Assembly (NCBI RefSeq): GCF_000208865.1
Contig: NC_018398.1
Coordinates: forward strand, 6,038,710-6,102,709
DNA from: Neospora caninum Liverpool
Taxonomy: Eukaryota > Apicomplexa > Conoidasida > Eucoccidiorida > Sarcocystidae
Length of the DNA: 64,000 nt
Reading direction: 5' to 3'
Shown: positions 46,401 to 57,275 of the stretch, piece by piece
Numbering within the stretch: position 1 is the stretch's first letter
Layout: every line of letters begins with the position of its first letter
The notes under the pieces: model-generated
Databases searched by the model: none
Told to the model about the DNA's origin: nothing
The model's input: only the letters and a program-made list of their open reading frames with translations
Made by a program: the position numbers and the translations under genes

Positions 46401-49400
46401 CGCAAAAAGGAGATATGCGGACATAGTCGGGCTGAAAGCCTCAGCGGAGATAATCAGACCGGGTTGGAGGCCACGCAGAGACGTAGGCAAGGTGGGGACG
46501 AGAACGGAGAGGAGTCTGCAGGGAGCAAGACGAGAAAGGCGGAACCGCTTGACACAAAACGAAGACTTACTTCACTCAAAACAAATTGGAGTCTTTGATC
46601 TCGAAACCCGAACGGTTTTGTGAGAGAGTAGCACGCGCGGCGATTGCAGCGCAGGAGCCCGTTCTCTAATTCATTCAGAGTGAACCTGTAGCCTCCAATG
46701 CAGTACGAGACACTGGAGAAGAAGTTCTTGCGAGACGTGCTGTCAGCAGGGACGCCGAGCTGAACAGACCAAACACGGTGGCGCAGGAGAAAACGAAAAG
46801 AGGCAGGTTCGAACGGTCGCACCCCCGAGAAGAGGAAAAGGAGAACCTGACGAGTTTCTGCCACACATTTTACGTTCCTGTCCCGTTCGGCGTTCTCTTC
46901 CTCCTTTTCGAACGACTGGCTATCTTGTGCTTTCTCGCAGAGAGCCGTCTTCGCGCCGCTACCTCTCTCGCTGTGCACCTGCGCTATTTCCTCGCGCTTT
47001 TTCTGCCCTCCTCGCCTTCTGGCCTCACCTCGATGAGCGCATGCTTGCACAGGAGGTTGTAGACGTTCATGAGAAACGCCTTCTTAACGCTTTCGCTCTT
47101 CAGGTTCAACAAGTCCACAGTTTGCAGTTCGCACACGGCAATCTGAAAGTCGAGATATCGCGCGTCGTTCTTCACTCCAGCTTGGTCCACCAAACTCGTT
47201 TTCTCCTCCTGGTGATCCTCCTGTCCCAGAAAAAGAACCAAACAGAATCATCCTGTCCCGCGAAATGCACTGGATACACAAACACATATGTATATGTAAG
47301 GAGAAGCACCCACACTTACATGTATCAATACAGAGTCGGACACCACAAAAACACGTGGGAAAACAAAGACGGGCTGCCAGCCCATCTCTCTATATGCTAT
47401 CAAACTTATCAGGACCATGAACGAAACGCGTTGCTTCGTCTGTTATTGCCATGGCGCGTTCAAATGCCTGCCTATCCACGCGTCCCTTCTAGACAGCCAC
47501 AAGTATACACGCAAACATATATATATATATATACATATATATATACATATATATATATATATATGTTCACATGTACAGATATATGCATATGGTCGCATAT
47601 AGATAGACGCATATCCGAAGAGTAAATATACCAGTCGATGTACTCTAGATTGCGGAACCCGCGTGTGTTTTTTCGAGTTGCATGCAGCTATGCGGTTACC
47701 TCGAGGTCGTGGAAGAGGGTGTAGAGGTATCTGGAGAGGCCCATAAGGGAGGTGACCACGGGTTTTGTCCAGATCACTGTCCAGTTGAGGACGAGAGGCT
47801 CTTGGTGCATTTGGAGGCGATAGAGGAGCGCCGGCGAGTCTGAGAAGACGACGAGTTGATCTTGGTTGGCCAGTTGAATCACGGAGTGTCTCACGAGATC
47901 CCGTCCAAACTGAAGCGAAAGGCGCGAAACAGAGCAACAAACAAACCTCCCTGGCGTCCCTGAGGACGCGGAAGCGGTTCGGGCCGACTACCGTTTTCCT
48001 GGTTTGGGGTTAGGTGTTTTCGGTGTTTTCGCGGCGCGGTTTGACGGTTTCTTGTTTGCGGGCGTTTCTCTCTAGAGGACGCGCGCCGCGCCCTCCCTTG
48101 TTTGTGTCTCCCTCACTCATTTGCCAGGCTGAGCAACTCTGGCCGTCCTTACACTTTCTGGAAAGGAACCGTGCCTCCCCGGATGCTCGGCCTGAAGAAG
48201 CGAATCAGGCATCCCTCTCTCCTGTGTCGAGGCAGCCTCTCACCTGCACTGCCGCTTCGCGAGTTGGGAAGTGGAGCTTCGAGCAGAAAGCGTCGACTGC
48301 TTCACTCGCCACAAAGCACTGTTTGTGTGTCCGAAGATAAGCCGTTCGATCCGAAAAGGGGAGAATCACGCGCAGCGTCTTCAGGAGCTCGGCGTAGGTG
48401 ATTTTTTTCATGTTGTGGCCGGTCTGAGGATCCGTGCAAATCACGTACTTCCCAGAGTCCACGTCGGCCGCCGAGGCCGGAACGACGAAGGCGCCTGCGT
48501 AGAACCTGTCCCTACCAACCACACAGGAAGCGCGAAACAGGAAAGCGTCACCAGGACCGAGAAGAAGCAAACGGGGAGGGCGAAGAGGAAATGCACCAGC
48601 TCAGACACGTGCCACACCAAAAAGCGGTGGAGACGGAAGCTCAAAACGGCGAAAGCAAGTGCGAGGCGGGACGTGGAATGGAGAAAACAAAGACAGGGGC
48701 GGAAGAACACGAAACGTCTCACCTCCTTTTAAGTTCCTCTGCTTCTTTCGACGACGCCGATCGTCTCGGGGAATACGTCGGCGGCCGTACTCGCGGATCG
48801 AGCAGCTGGAGGGAAACGCTACGGTTGCAGGTTGCCGGCCAACAGTAAGGCGAAGACGTCGCCCAACGCGTCGGTGTCTTCTCCACTTTCCCGCAAACGT
48901 ATTCAGCTAAATACGAAATGCGTCTTTTGTCCCTGGGCTCGTCCTTCCTCCCCTCGTTCTCCTCTCCGCCTCTCTCTCCCCCCCCCTCTTTCTCTCCTTC
49001 GCGTTCGCCTACCCCCGCCTCTCCTTTCTCCTCTTCACTCTCGTCCTCGTCGCCGTCCCTCCCCGGCTCCACCGCGCTCCCTCCTGTCTCTCTTTCTTTC
49101 TCTCCTTTCTCGTCCTCTGTTTCCATTTTTGAAGCAGGAGCCTGGCGTCTGGCGGCAGGTGTACCAGGTTCTGCGCTGCGCGGCGCCTCGTCTGAAATGC
49201 TCTGCTCCAAGGGAAGCGACGACGTCTTCTTCCACTCAGGCAAACCCGTCGCCGCAGTCTCCTTCCGCGGCTCCTCGGCGTCTGAGCCTTCGCGTGCAGC
49301 GGGCGGCAGGGCGAAGGGCGACGGCCGCCGCAGTGTGTGTTGGCGCGGGGAGCGGAGGGAAAAGCGAGAAGACGATGTGTGTTTCGGAGTCGACAATCGA

Positions 49401-50552
49401 CGCACGGACCCCTCCCCTTCTGTCGAGGCTCGTCGCGCTTCCTCGACTCGCCCTGCGATCGAACTCCGCTGATACAGAGACAGCGGCGTGTCAAAGAATG
49501 GCCGTGGAGCAGAGAGAGACGCTGGACCTGGAACGCCCTCGCACTGAACAGAAGAAAAACACACAAACCGGGCATGGGGGAGCGCCGATATCTCAAACGG
49601 TTTGAAAGCGCTCTCTAGTCTTCTCTCCCGACTTCGTTTTCCTCCGCTTTCTTCGCAGTCGTGAAGTGTGCTAGAGCTTCGCGTTGCTCGCATTCTCTCC
49701 AGCCTCTCGCAAGACACATCGCCGCCGCAATGAAGCGTTTCTCGCGTCTCCTTCAGACTGCCGCGGACCTCGCACACCCTCCACGTCACTTTTTGTTTTC
49801 AGTCCTCTTCTTGGGTTCAGTCGTCTTTTTGCTTTCAGTCTTTTTGTTTTCAGTCCTGTTCTCTCTCTCTCCGCTGTTTCTCTGTCTCTGCGACTCCTTG
49901 ACCAACCCGAGTTTGGACTCACTTTTGCTCTGTGTTCCTTCTCCGCTTCCCGTTCTTCCCACAGCGATCTGGACACCGCAGGGGTCCGTCTGTACTCGTA
50001 GTTGTCGACACAGGTTTCGAGTAGCGTCTCCAACTCGCCCTGCTGGTCGTGCGCCTCGAGCTCCGGCCAGCCGCCGACCCAGTAGTTGTTGAAGAAGATT
50101 TGTGGAACCAGAAAGCTGTTGGAGAGCTGCAGAAGTTCCTCTCTCCTCTCCGGGTAGTCGGAGAGGGAGATTTCCACGAGCTTCCACTTGCCTGCTTCCT
50201 CTTCCACGACCTCCTGGGTCAGTGAGTAGCATCGCTCTTCTCTCCCTGAGTTCTCCCGGCACACACGCCTGACAGCCTCCCTGCCACTTTGCTCTCGAGC
50301 AAGGACGAGCTCGTTGGCGTCTCTTGCAGCCTGGCAAACGGCGAAGGATCCCCCCGGCGCGCTTCGTGCGTCCGCATGGCGAGACAGCGGCAGAGTCGCC
50401 AGTGCGTATGCAGAAAGGACGACGCGCGTGTGGCGTCCCTGCGGCGAGCCTAGGTCGCCCTGCACGCGAAGAAGAAGCTCCGTGAGAAGGCGCTTCGCTC
50501 GAACGCACGCGCGGCTGTGCGCCTCCGTGAAAATTGTAATCTGGTTGGGCAT
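43496..50552 (-). CDS. Glutaredoxin-like / DEP / DUF547 multidomain protein
   Basis: Ten phase-consistent exons on -: 50552-49977, 49543-48723, 48511-48244, 48191-48153, 47909-47700, 47220-47029, 46759-46571, 46205-46122, 45655-45521 and 45046-43496 (stop TAG), giving 1354 residues. Residues 1-190 are a glutaredoxin fold: QITIFTEAHSRACVRAKRLL, then VPQIFFNNYWVGGW. The CxxC site reads SRAC, so the N-terminal (nucleophilic) Cys is Ser. About 80 extra residues split the fold after helix 1. Residues 193-465 are low-complexity acidic/Ser-rich. A DEP domain follows (about 515-605: KQCFVASEAVDAF, TREAAVQ, LLYRL). DUF547 follows (about 640-838: FLMNVYNLL, GGYRFTLNELENG, IHFGLNYGTKSGPP, LSKIFRWYENDF). 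The long polar tail ends with an AT-hook-like RRGRPRQ. DEP domains usually mediate membrane or G-protein contacts. The role here is unknown. Confidence 0.9.
47517..47567. repeat. (TA)n/(CATA) microsatellite
   Basis: TA runs interrupted by CATA, in the intron between exons 5 and 6 of the glutaredoxin-DEP-DUF547 gene. Confidence 0.9.
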
Positions 50553-51653
50553 CGCGGCGAGTCGGGACAAGAGACGGAGACGGGGGAGACGAAGGGGAGA
50601 GACAAAGGGGGCGACGCAGCGGTGCGCGGGGTAGTCACAGAGAAAAAGAGCGAGCGACGGGGAGAGGAAGAAGCAGACGGAGGAAGGCCGAGAAAGGACG
50701 CGAAGAACGCAGGGGAACAGCGGGATAAAAGGAGCTGAGACACAGGCGGGAGAAGCGTGAAAATGCGAGGTTGAACAAGGGAGAGACTGACAAAGAGAGA
50801 GACAGAAGGCAATAGAGGGGATGGGCGAAGACGCCGCGTGAAAAAGTGTTCTGTCGATCTTGTGCGGAACAAATCTGCGTTCTAGAGAGACGTAACGACT
50901 GTTTCCACTGCGGAGAGAAGGCCCGCTCGATGACGCTTCACGCGGAGTGACGTGCGGACGCAGAATGACCAGCCAGCTCCGCAGGTTGACGAGGCGCGGG
51001 AGACAGAGACACGCCTTTGTTCCGTAGGCGCGTTTGTCTCGCGGTAGAAGCAGCCTCAGGAGACAGGTTCTGTGGACCCGCTGAACACCAGCCGCCCCAG
51101 GAAAGAAGGGAAAGGGGAGAAAACAGGTCGGGCGTCCAGCGCGGGAAGAGACGCATCAGCGAGGCAGCAGCAAATCGAAAAAAAGGAAGGAGACTGAAAA
51201 CCGAAGACGGAAATAGAGATAGGACACGGCGAGGGACAGAACGGAGGTCGCAAGGAGGGGAAGGAAGAAAGCGAGAAGCAGTGCGTAAGCAGGCGGACGG
51301 GCCGAAGAGGAATTTCGGAGATGCGACGTGTCCATGCACTAGGTGGCTTCGACAAAACATACGCGAAGGCGAAGGAAGGCAGGAACGCCGGTGAGAAGAG
51401 AGATCCGAACGCGTGCGCCCGCAAGGTAAGGATACGGGGTCGTCCCGTGTCAAGGAAAGGCCAGACGAACTCAGCAAGAAGCCCCCAGAGACGACAGCGT
51501 GAGGCGACGGCAAAAACGAAAAGGGTGGAGTGTTTGCTGTGATGTGGAACAAAAAACAAATGTAAAAAAGAATTATAAACAAGGGGGTGGATCCTCCCAA
51601 AAGTCTCCTTTCTTGTATCTGCCTCCTTGGCTACACCTTTGTCTAGCCTTCGA

Positions 51654-51709
51654 GTGTACGTACACCTCATGCATTCGTCTCGCCACCCCGCAGTTAGGTG
51701 TACGTACAC
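51654..51709. promoter_or_regulatory. Paired 12-bp palindromes GTGTACGTACAC
   Basis: Two identical perfect palindromes at 51654-51665 and 51698-51709, start-to-start spacing 44 bases. They lie about 1.1 kb upstream of the glutaredoxin-DEP-DUF547 start codon. A transcription-factor site is an inference from symmetry and repetition. Confidence 0.5.
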
Positions 51710-53815
51710 TTCGACCCTGATCTGAGGAGTTGCCCCGGTGCTCGGCTTCCAGGCCAAGTGTGGTTCTGAGCGTTTCGCCGCCTTTTAGCTGCGACCATCC
51801 TCGGACATGCCATCTCTGTGTTTCTGCGGTGTCTTCGGCGCCTTCCAGCTTCTTGGAAAATGACGCGTTTCACATCAGAGCTCCGGCGTGGTCACTCGCT
51901 CCTGTTGGGTGCGTGCGGTGAGAAGGCAGCAACCTGAGAGCCCCGCAGAGGCGGGAAAACCAGAGGCTTTCCAAGAAGCGGGGCAACCAGTCGAAAGCCT
52001 TCCAGAGGGCCAGACGGTTCTCCTCGCTGAATTTTTGTGGAAGAGTGTTCTCAATCTCTCCTGCAGCAATGTCTCCCGGCTGCGCCTAGAGGGTGTTGGA
52101 ACAAGAAAAGTTGGCCGCATGCTCGTTTCCTCGACGACCATTTGGCGTTGTTTGGAAGACTCCACAGAGAGACAAGCTGCAGCGAAATTTATGAAAAAGG
52201 GATTTCTTGCTTCGCAAGTTTCACGCGACTCGCTCTCGATGTGTCAAAAAACCCTGCGACGACGCCCATCGCAGCCCTCCCTGGTGCTTCAGAACGCGAT
52301 CTTTACACACTCTTTCAGTCGCAACACTCAGAAACGTACCCACACCCAAAAACACAAACACCCTCAACAATATTTGCATATATATGTACACTTGTGCAAG
52401 TAGGTATGAGACTGAGAAGAGAGAAATATTTGATAGAAAGCCGTCCAGCTCTGGACGGTTCACGGGTTGCAGTAAGTTGGAATGGAGAAAGCCGTAGAGT
52501 TGCGTAGACCTGTTGTATATCGGTATGCGCACGTTTTTTCAAGCGTATCAATTTCTGTACGCGCACAGGGAGTCTTTTTCGTCCGGGGCGTCTCAAAGAG
52601 AAAAAATGGTCACGCTCTGAGTACCGACACCGAAGGAGGTTCGTTTTTCGGCATCCTTTTGAGGGATGAAATGCTCCGCAGTTGGCGGCGCACTATGGCG
52701 AGAGCCTTCTCGTCTCGCGTTTTTTCACTCGCAAAAAGATGAAATCCGCGTCGCTTGAGTCTTTAGGTCACAAAACGTTTACACAGCAGAGGGAGGCGAC
52801 ACGGCGATAGGCAGGGCGCAACCCCGACTCGACATGCGTGCGGGTGTGAGCGTCTTCTGCAAAAAGAAGGCTTTATTTTTCGAGAGAGGAAAAATCGAAA
52901 AACAGCAAGCAGAGGAGCCCATCACGGCCGCGAGCACGGAAAAAAGCGATCGCGCGTGCCGGGAGAGTTCCCTTTTTTCCACGCACACGGCGCGTGCGGT
53001 CATTTCCACGTTCGCTCGTCGATGAGACAGGTGATGCAAGGTCCCCAGAAGACAATAAAAGAAAAGGAAACAGGTGTTTAGGTGTAAAGAACGCCCTGCC
53101 TGTGAAAACCGTCTCGAAAACGGGGCGTTTCCCTTGTTTGTCGAAACGCACAGCGCGACGCGCGAGAGACTCAATGGGACGAAGAAAAAACGAGCGAGCC
53201 GGAATGACAAGTGACCTTGCGTTTCCGGGCAAAAGGATGCTGTCTTCTCAAAAATGCGCATTTTCTCGCGTTTTCTTCTGTCGATGGTGACGCGGCCTCT
53301 CTTCTACGTGATTGACTAAGAGGAGAAAAACGAAGAAAATCGTGTGCACAAAACGCTCTCTCCCAGCACTCGCTGTCACGGGGGGCGGAGAAGACCGTCC
53401 TCTCTCAGCGCCGCACAACCCGTTACATTCTTCAAGGTTGCTTTTTCTTATGAAGACGGAAAAAGAGAGAGAGAAAGAGTTGAGAGCAAACAAGCAGGGA
53501 GCGATTTGGCGCACCTGCACTGCGACACACTCCGCAACGAGGCTAGGGGCCAGCGAGCAGAGAGCGCCACGGCCGTAAGTCACCCAGCGCAGGAAACAAT
53601 CTGTTTTCGGGCGAGAGGTTACTTCCTCTCACAAAGAGCAAAACAGATCCTTCCGACACTTCGAGACGCACAGAGGAAAAACGCAGGCGTTCCCCTCCGG
53701 GGAAAACAGGCTTCAGGTTCCCCGCCTACAGGAGAAGAATTCGGTTCATGTCAGAGCCAGACAGATGCGCGCCAAGCAGAGAACTACAAGGTTGCACATT
53801 TTCTCTTCCGCTGTG

Positions 53816-53827
53816 GTGTATGTACAC
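53816..53827. promoter_or_regulatory. Palindrome GTGTATGTACAC
   Basis: Near-identical to the pair at 51654 and 51698, with one central base changed. It sits about 370 bases upstream of the proposed start of the Ser-rich + strand gene at 54185. Confidence 0.35.
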
Positions 53828-54184
53828 TGGAGTCGTTCGGTCGCCGGATTTCCCGAAATTTTACGCGGAAAGAAGGAAAACATCCAAGGAAACAAACAGC
53901 TGAACGCTACATGCATTGGCGAGGCGTGTCTTCTTTCTTTTCTGTCTTTCCTCTCTGAGACACGATTTTCCGGCGCTTTCGTCTCGGCCCTTCGGCCCCG
54001 CCTTCTTCTGGTGCAGAAAGGGAGGAAATCCGCGTTTCTCGCCATTCTCATCTTTCAGAGGCATGCGTGGACTTCCGATTTTTTCCCTTGCCCCGCCAGC
54101 AATTCGATGCTTTTCCGCAGAGAGAAGAGGGGAGACAGGAGAGACACCCTCTCGCGAACTTCGGTCTCTCTTTCCTCGTCACGA

Positions 54185-55057
54185 ATGTGTTTTCTCTCCG
54201 GTGAAAGCGTTCCTTTCTCTCGGCTCAACTTTCTTCACAGACGGGTTTCTTCCTCTTTTCTGCTGAACAGGCACTATGTGCCCTGCCAATCCTTTCTCCC
54301 CCTCTCTGGGGTGTACGCCTACGGAAGACATGGGGACTACGGCGCTACGCTTCGAGAGATACCTTCCCCAAAAACACACACACTTCGCTCCCCCTCTTCT
54401 CTCTCTTCTTCTCTTCCTTCTCCCCCTCTCCCTTCTTTGTCGTCTCCTCCTTGTTCACTGGATGCTGTAACGGGGTTGGGGGAGGCGACGCAGCAGCATG
54501 AAGCTTTCACTCGCCATCTCGTGCACGATTTCTTCACTGTCCTTGGTCAGGATCTTGCAAGATTTGAAAGAGAAGTCCATTATCTCGCAAACCAAATCAA
54601 ATACCCTCCTCCTTCGTCTACCTCTACCTCTACGTATTGTATCCCTTCTTCTTCCCCATCTTCTTCCTCTTCTTCACTTCCTTCTTCATCTTCTTCCCCA
54701 TCTTCTTGTTCCTCTTCTTCTCTGCCTTCTTCCTCTTCTTTTTCCTCTTCTTCTCCCCCTTCTTCCTCTTCTTTTTCCTCTTCTTCTCCCCCTTCTTCTT
54801 CCGCGGCCCCAGCTTCTGTTTCTGCGTCAAGGCCTTTTGGTTCTCGGCTGGTCGTGGCGTTGCAGCTGCTGGAGCACAGCGCCTTCCAGAGAAAGCAGGC
54901 CGACGCCCACGGAAGCCTGTCGCTCGACGAGCTGGTCGATGCCGTCCGCAATCTCCTATGGGTGAATGGCGAGAAGTTGAAGCGCCTCGGTGGAGCCGGA
55001 GACACCGGCGAAGAGAGAGAGAGAGAAGTGAAACATGCAGACGAACGACTCGGCTAG
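54185..55057 (+). CDS. Hypothetical Ser/Pro-rich protein, possible single exon
   Basis: An open frame runs from 53765 to TAG at 55055-55057. I suggest ATG 54185, because the codons above it look like leader sequence, giving about 290 residues. Two helical blocks look protein-like: HEAFTRHLVHDFFTVLGQDL (about 107-126, continuing to 140) and FGSRLVVALQLLEHSAFQRK (starting near 219, continuing to about 272). They are separated by a Ser/Pro tract from TCT/TTC simple sequence (54655-54800). The opposite strand over the tract reads as poly-Glu, as expected of the simple sequence. I do not recognise the helices. Extra exons on either side are possible. There is no independent support beyond frame length and composition. 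Confidence 0.4.
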   Translation: MCFLSGESVPFSRLNFLHRRVSSSFLLNRHYVPCQSFLPLSGVYAYGRHGDYGATLREIPSPKTHTLRSPSSLSSSLPSPPLPSLSSPPCSLDAVTGLGEATQQHEAFTRHLVHDFFTVLGQDLARFEREVHYLANQIKYPPPSSTSTSTYCIPSSSPSSSSSSLPSSSSSPSSCSSSSLPSSSSFSSSSPPSSSSFSSSSPPSSSAAPASVSASRPFGSRLVVALQLLEHSAFQRKQADAHGSLSLDELVDAVRNLLWVNGEKLKRLGGAGDTGEEREREVKHADERLG

Positions 55058-57275
55058 GGAGGGGACGAGGAAGCATCGCAAGTCGCCGTCTGGAGATGCT
55101 GTGGTCTCAGGTGACGGACGCCACGACATAAGACGAGATCAGACAGAAAAGGGGAGAGACGGAGCGAAGCGGACTGATCATCACGCACACAGAGAAAACA
55201 CCGTCTTTTTCTTCTGGCCTGTGTTCGCGAAAGTGCCAGAGGAGACATTGTGCTGAGAGAAACGGGGGAGAAGAATCGATACACGATCTCTTCGGCCCTC
55301 TAGAAAAGGGGAACACGATGATCCAAGCGTGAGATCAGTCTCTGGACAGCCGAGCGACTGCTGGCGAGTAACAGGGAAAGCGAGGCGCGCAGGGGAGAGG
55401 AACGCAGGGAAGAAATGTGGAATTTGCAGTTTCAGGTGCACACGGGAAACGTGTTTTTTCAGGTTTTCGTTTTTCGTCGTTCTAGTGCTCCGGTGCCTTT
55501 CGTTCGAAGTTTCTGCGGGTGAAACACCACACGGGATACAAAAGAACTCTCGACCTAAGCTTGTTCTTCTCACGGCAGGCAGACGCTAGGAAGAACACGG
55601 AGAAGGGACAGGCCGTCTCACCTTCTCCCTCTCTTTCTAAATCTCCAGTTCTCCATCTGTGTCGAGTCGGATCTGCTATTCTTTGCCTCATTCTTCCTTT
55701 TTTCTCTCCCTCTTTGTCGCTGCGCCTTCGCTTCCCCGAGACAGGGGCACAGACTCCCTGAGCTGGGATGTCTTGCAGGACAGAAATCCCGTCAGCAGCG
55801 CATGCAGAGCCTCTTTCCACTCGGTCCTATTTCCGAGAGTTTGCTTTCTCTTTAAAGCCTACGACCAGCCCCAGAACGCACGGAGGCACCCGCCGCGAGG
55901 GTAGAAGAACACAGACAGCCGAACCCCGTAGCCCTCTCCTCGTGTCCCTCTCTTCTTTAGAGAAAAGAGCGGCAATGGCTCAGAGTGCATCGCTCTCGCG
56001 ACAGCGTAGTTTTTCTCTAGCAAAAGGGCTGAGCATTTGCGAGTGCAGGACTGTCTGCTCCCCCATTCGCCGCGCGCGAGCGGGAGGCGCTCCCCTTTCC
56101 TCCCGAACGACGGCTTGTGTGGTTTCTGTGTGGCGGCTTTGAAATGTCGGAGACCACAGTTAAACCGTGGTATCTCTGCGTCGTCTCACTCGAGGCAGAG
56201 CGCCGCTCGCAGGGGAAGGCCAGAGCCCCGGCTCCGACGGAAAACGCGATGGCAAGGCCGGGAGGGCGCCGAGAGTCCGAGACAAAGACCACAGAAACGG
56301 GCGTCCACCCCTGTCGCATCGCTGCGTCAAACGACCGAGAAAAAAGACAAAAAACCAAAGACAAAGAGAACAAGCAAGCACGATTCCGAACGAAAGCATG
56401 ACACAGATTTGAGGCGTACAGCCGGGAGAAAGGCCCTTCTCCAGATTTCACTGCGGAACAACATCGAAACTTTTCATGCAAGGACACAAGTGTTCTCGAT
56501 CCTATCGATCTTGAAAGCTCGTTGCTCGGCCGCGAGGATTCAAATGAGCCGATCCGAGTGCAGAAATCCCTCCTCGCGTGCCGCATACGTACGTCGGCGC
56601 CTCTGCCCACAGGCGTCTCCACCAACACGCCTGCTATCGTTCCCTGCTTTCGGTATTTGCTTTTCAAATGCACATGCATATACATAAACAGACAAATAAA
56701 ACGACACACGGTGGTCAAGAACAGCGTGACACACGGAAGAGACAAGAGGCGAGAACGAAAACTTTGACGGAGACAAAACAAGTCGCCCCGAGCCTCTTCA
56801 CTTGCAAAGGAGCCGCCTCGCCAAGCTGCGCCGCCCTCTCTCCTCGGGTGTACATACACCGGGACGGAGAGAGCGCGCGCAGAGGCGCAGAACGCCGAAA
56901 AGACAAAAGAAAAGGGAAAGAGGAGCTGTTGGAGACTGCGCAATCGAGAGGCCGAGGTTACGGCGCCTCTCCTCATCGTCGTATTCCGAAGATTTTTCAA
57001 AGCGACTCCCCCGCACAACGCAAAAGCGCCGCGTCCTTCCAGAGCGAGGCTCTTCGCGGCACTGCAGACTTCCCCGACTTGCGGCCAGAACAGGCGAGAG
57101 CCTTTTTTCCGGGGATCTTTTGACGTCCATCCCAGAGGGGAAAAAACACTCATCGCTGTGTCCACTCCTTACGCTTTTCCCCCCTCTCCCCCCCGCCCGC
57201 CCTTTTCTCCGTTTCCAACTACACTTCTCCGTCTGCTCGTTCTCTGTCTCCCCTTTTTTGTTTAGGAATTGTGTC
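55058..57275. other. Convergent intergenic region
   Basis: This follows the stop of the Ser-rich frame and precedes (in + coordinates) the stop of the PWWP/CCCH gene at 57276. It contains a palindrome GTGTACATACAC at 56848-56859 and a homopyrimidine run near 57175-57260. The open frames overlap on both strands and carry no recognisable motif. Confidence 0.5.

Larger units (their letters stand above)
50553..54184. promoter_or_regulatory. Divergent spacer upstream of the glutaredoxin-DEP-DUF547 gene
   Basis: The - strand gene starts at 50552 and the next possible + strand gene near 54185. The first 700 bases are purine-rich on +, that is CT-rich in the sense of the - strand gene, like a coccidian 5' UTR. 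Three perfect copies of a 12-base palindrome lie at 51654-51665, 51698-51709 and 53816-53827. Open frames such as 51056-51757 (-) and 52779-53261 (-) show no domain or consistent splice structure. No gene is called here. Confidence 0.4.

Noticed and set aside
51056..51757. 233-codon - strand frame
   Set aside because: It covers the palindromic elements and CT-rich leader-like DNA and has no recognisable motif.
54498..55005. SPX-domain reading of the Ser-rich + strand frame
   Set aside because: A faint likeness of FFTVLGQDLARFEREV to SPX helices was seen, but the SPX N-terminal signature and Lys cluster are absent.
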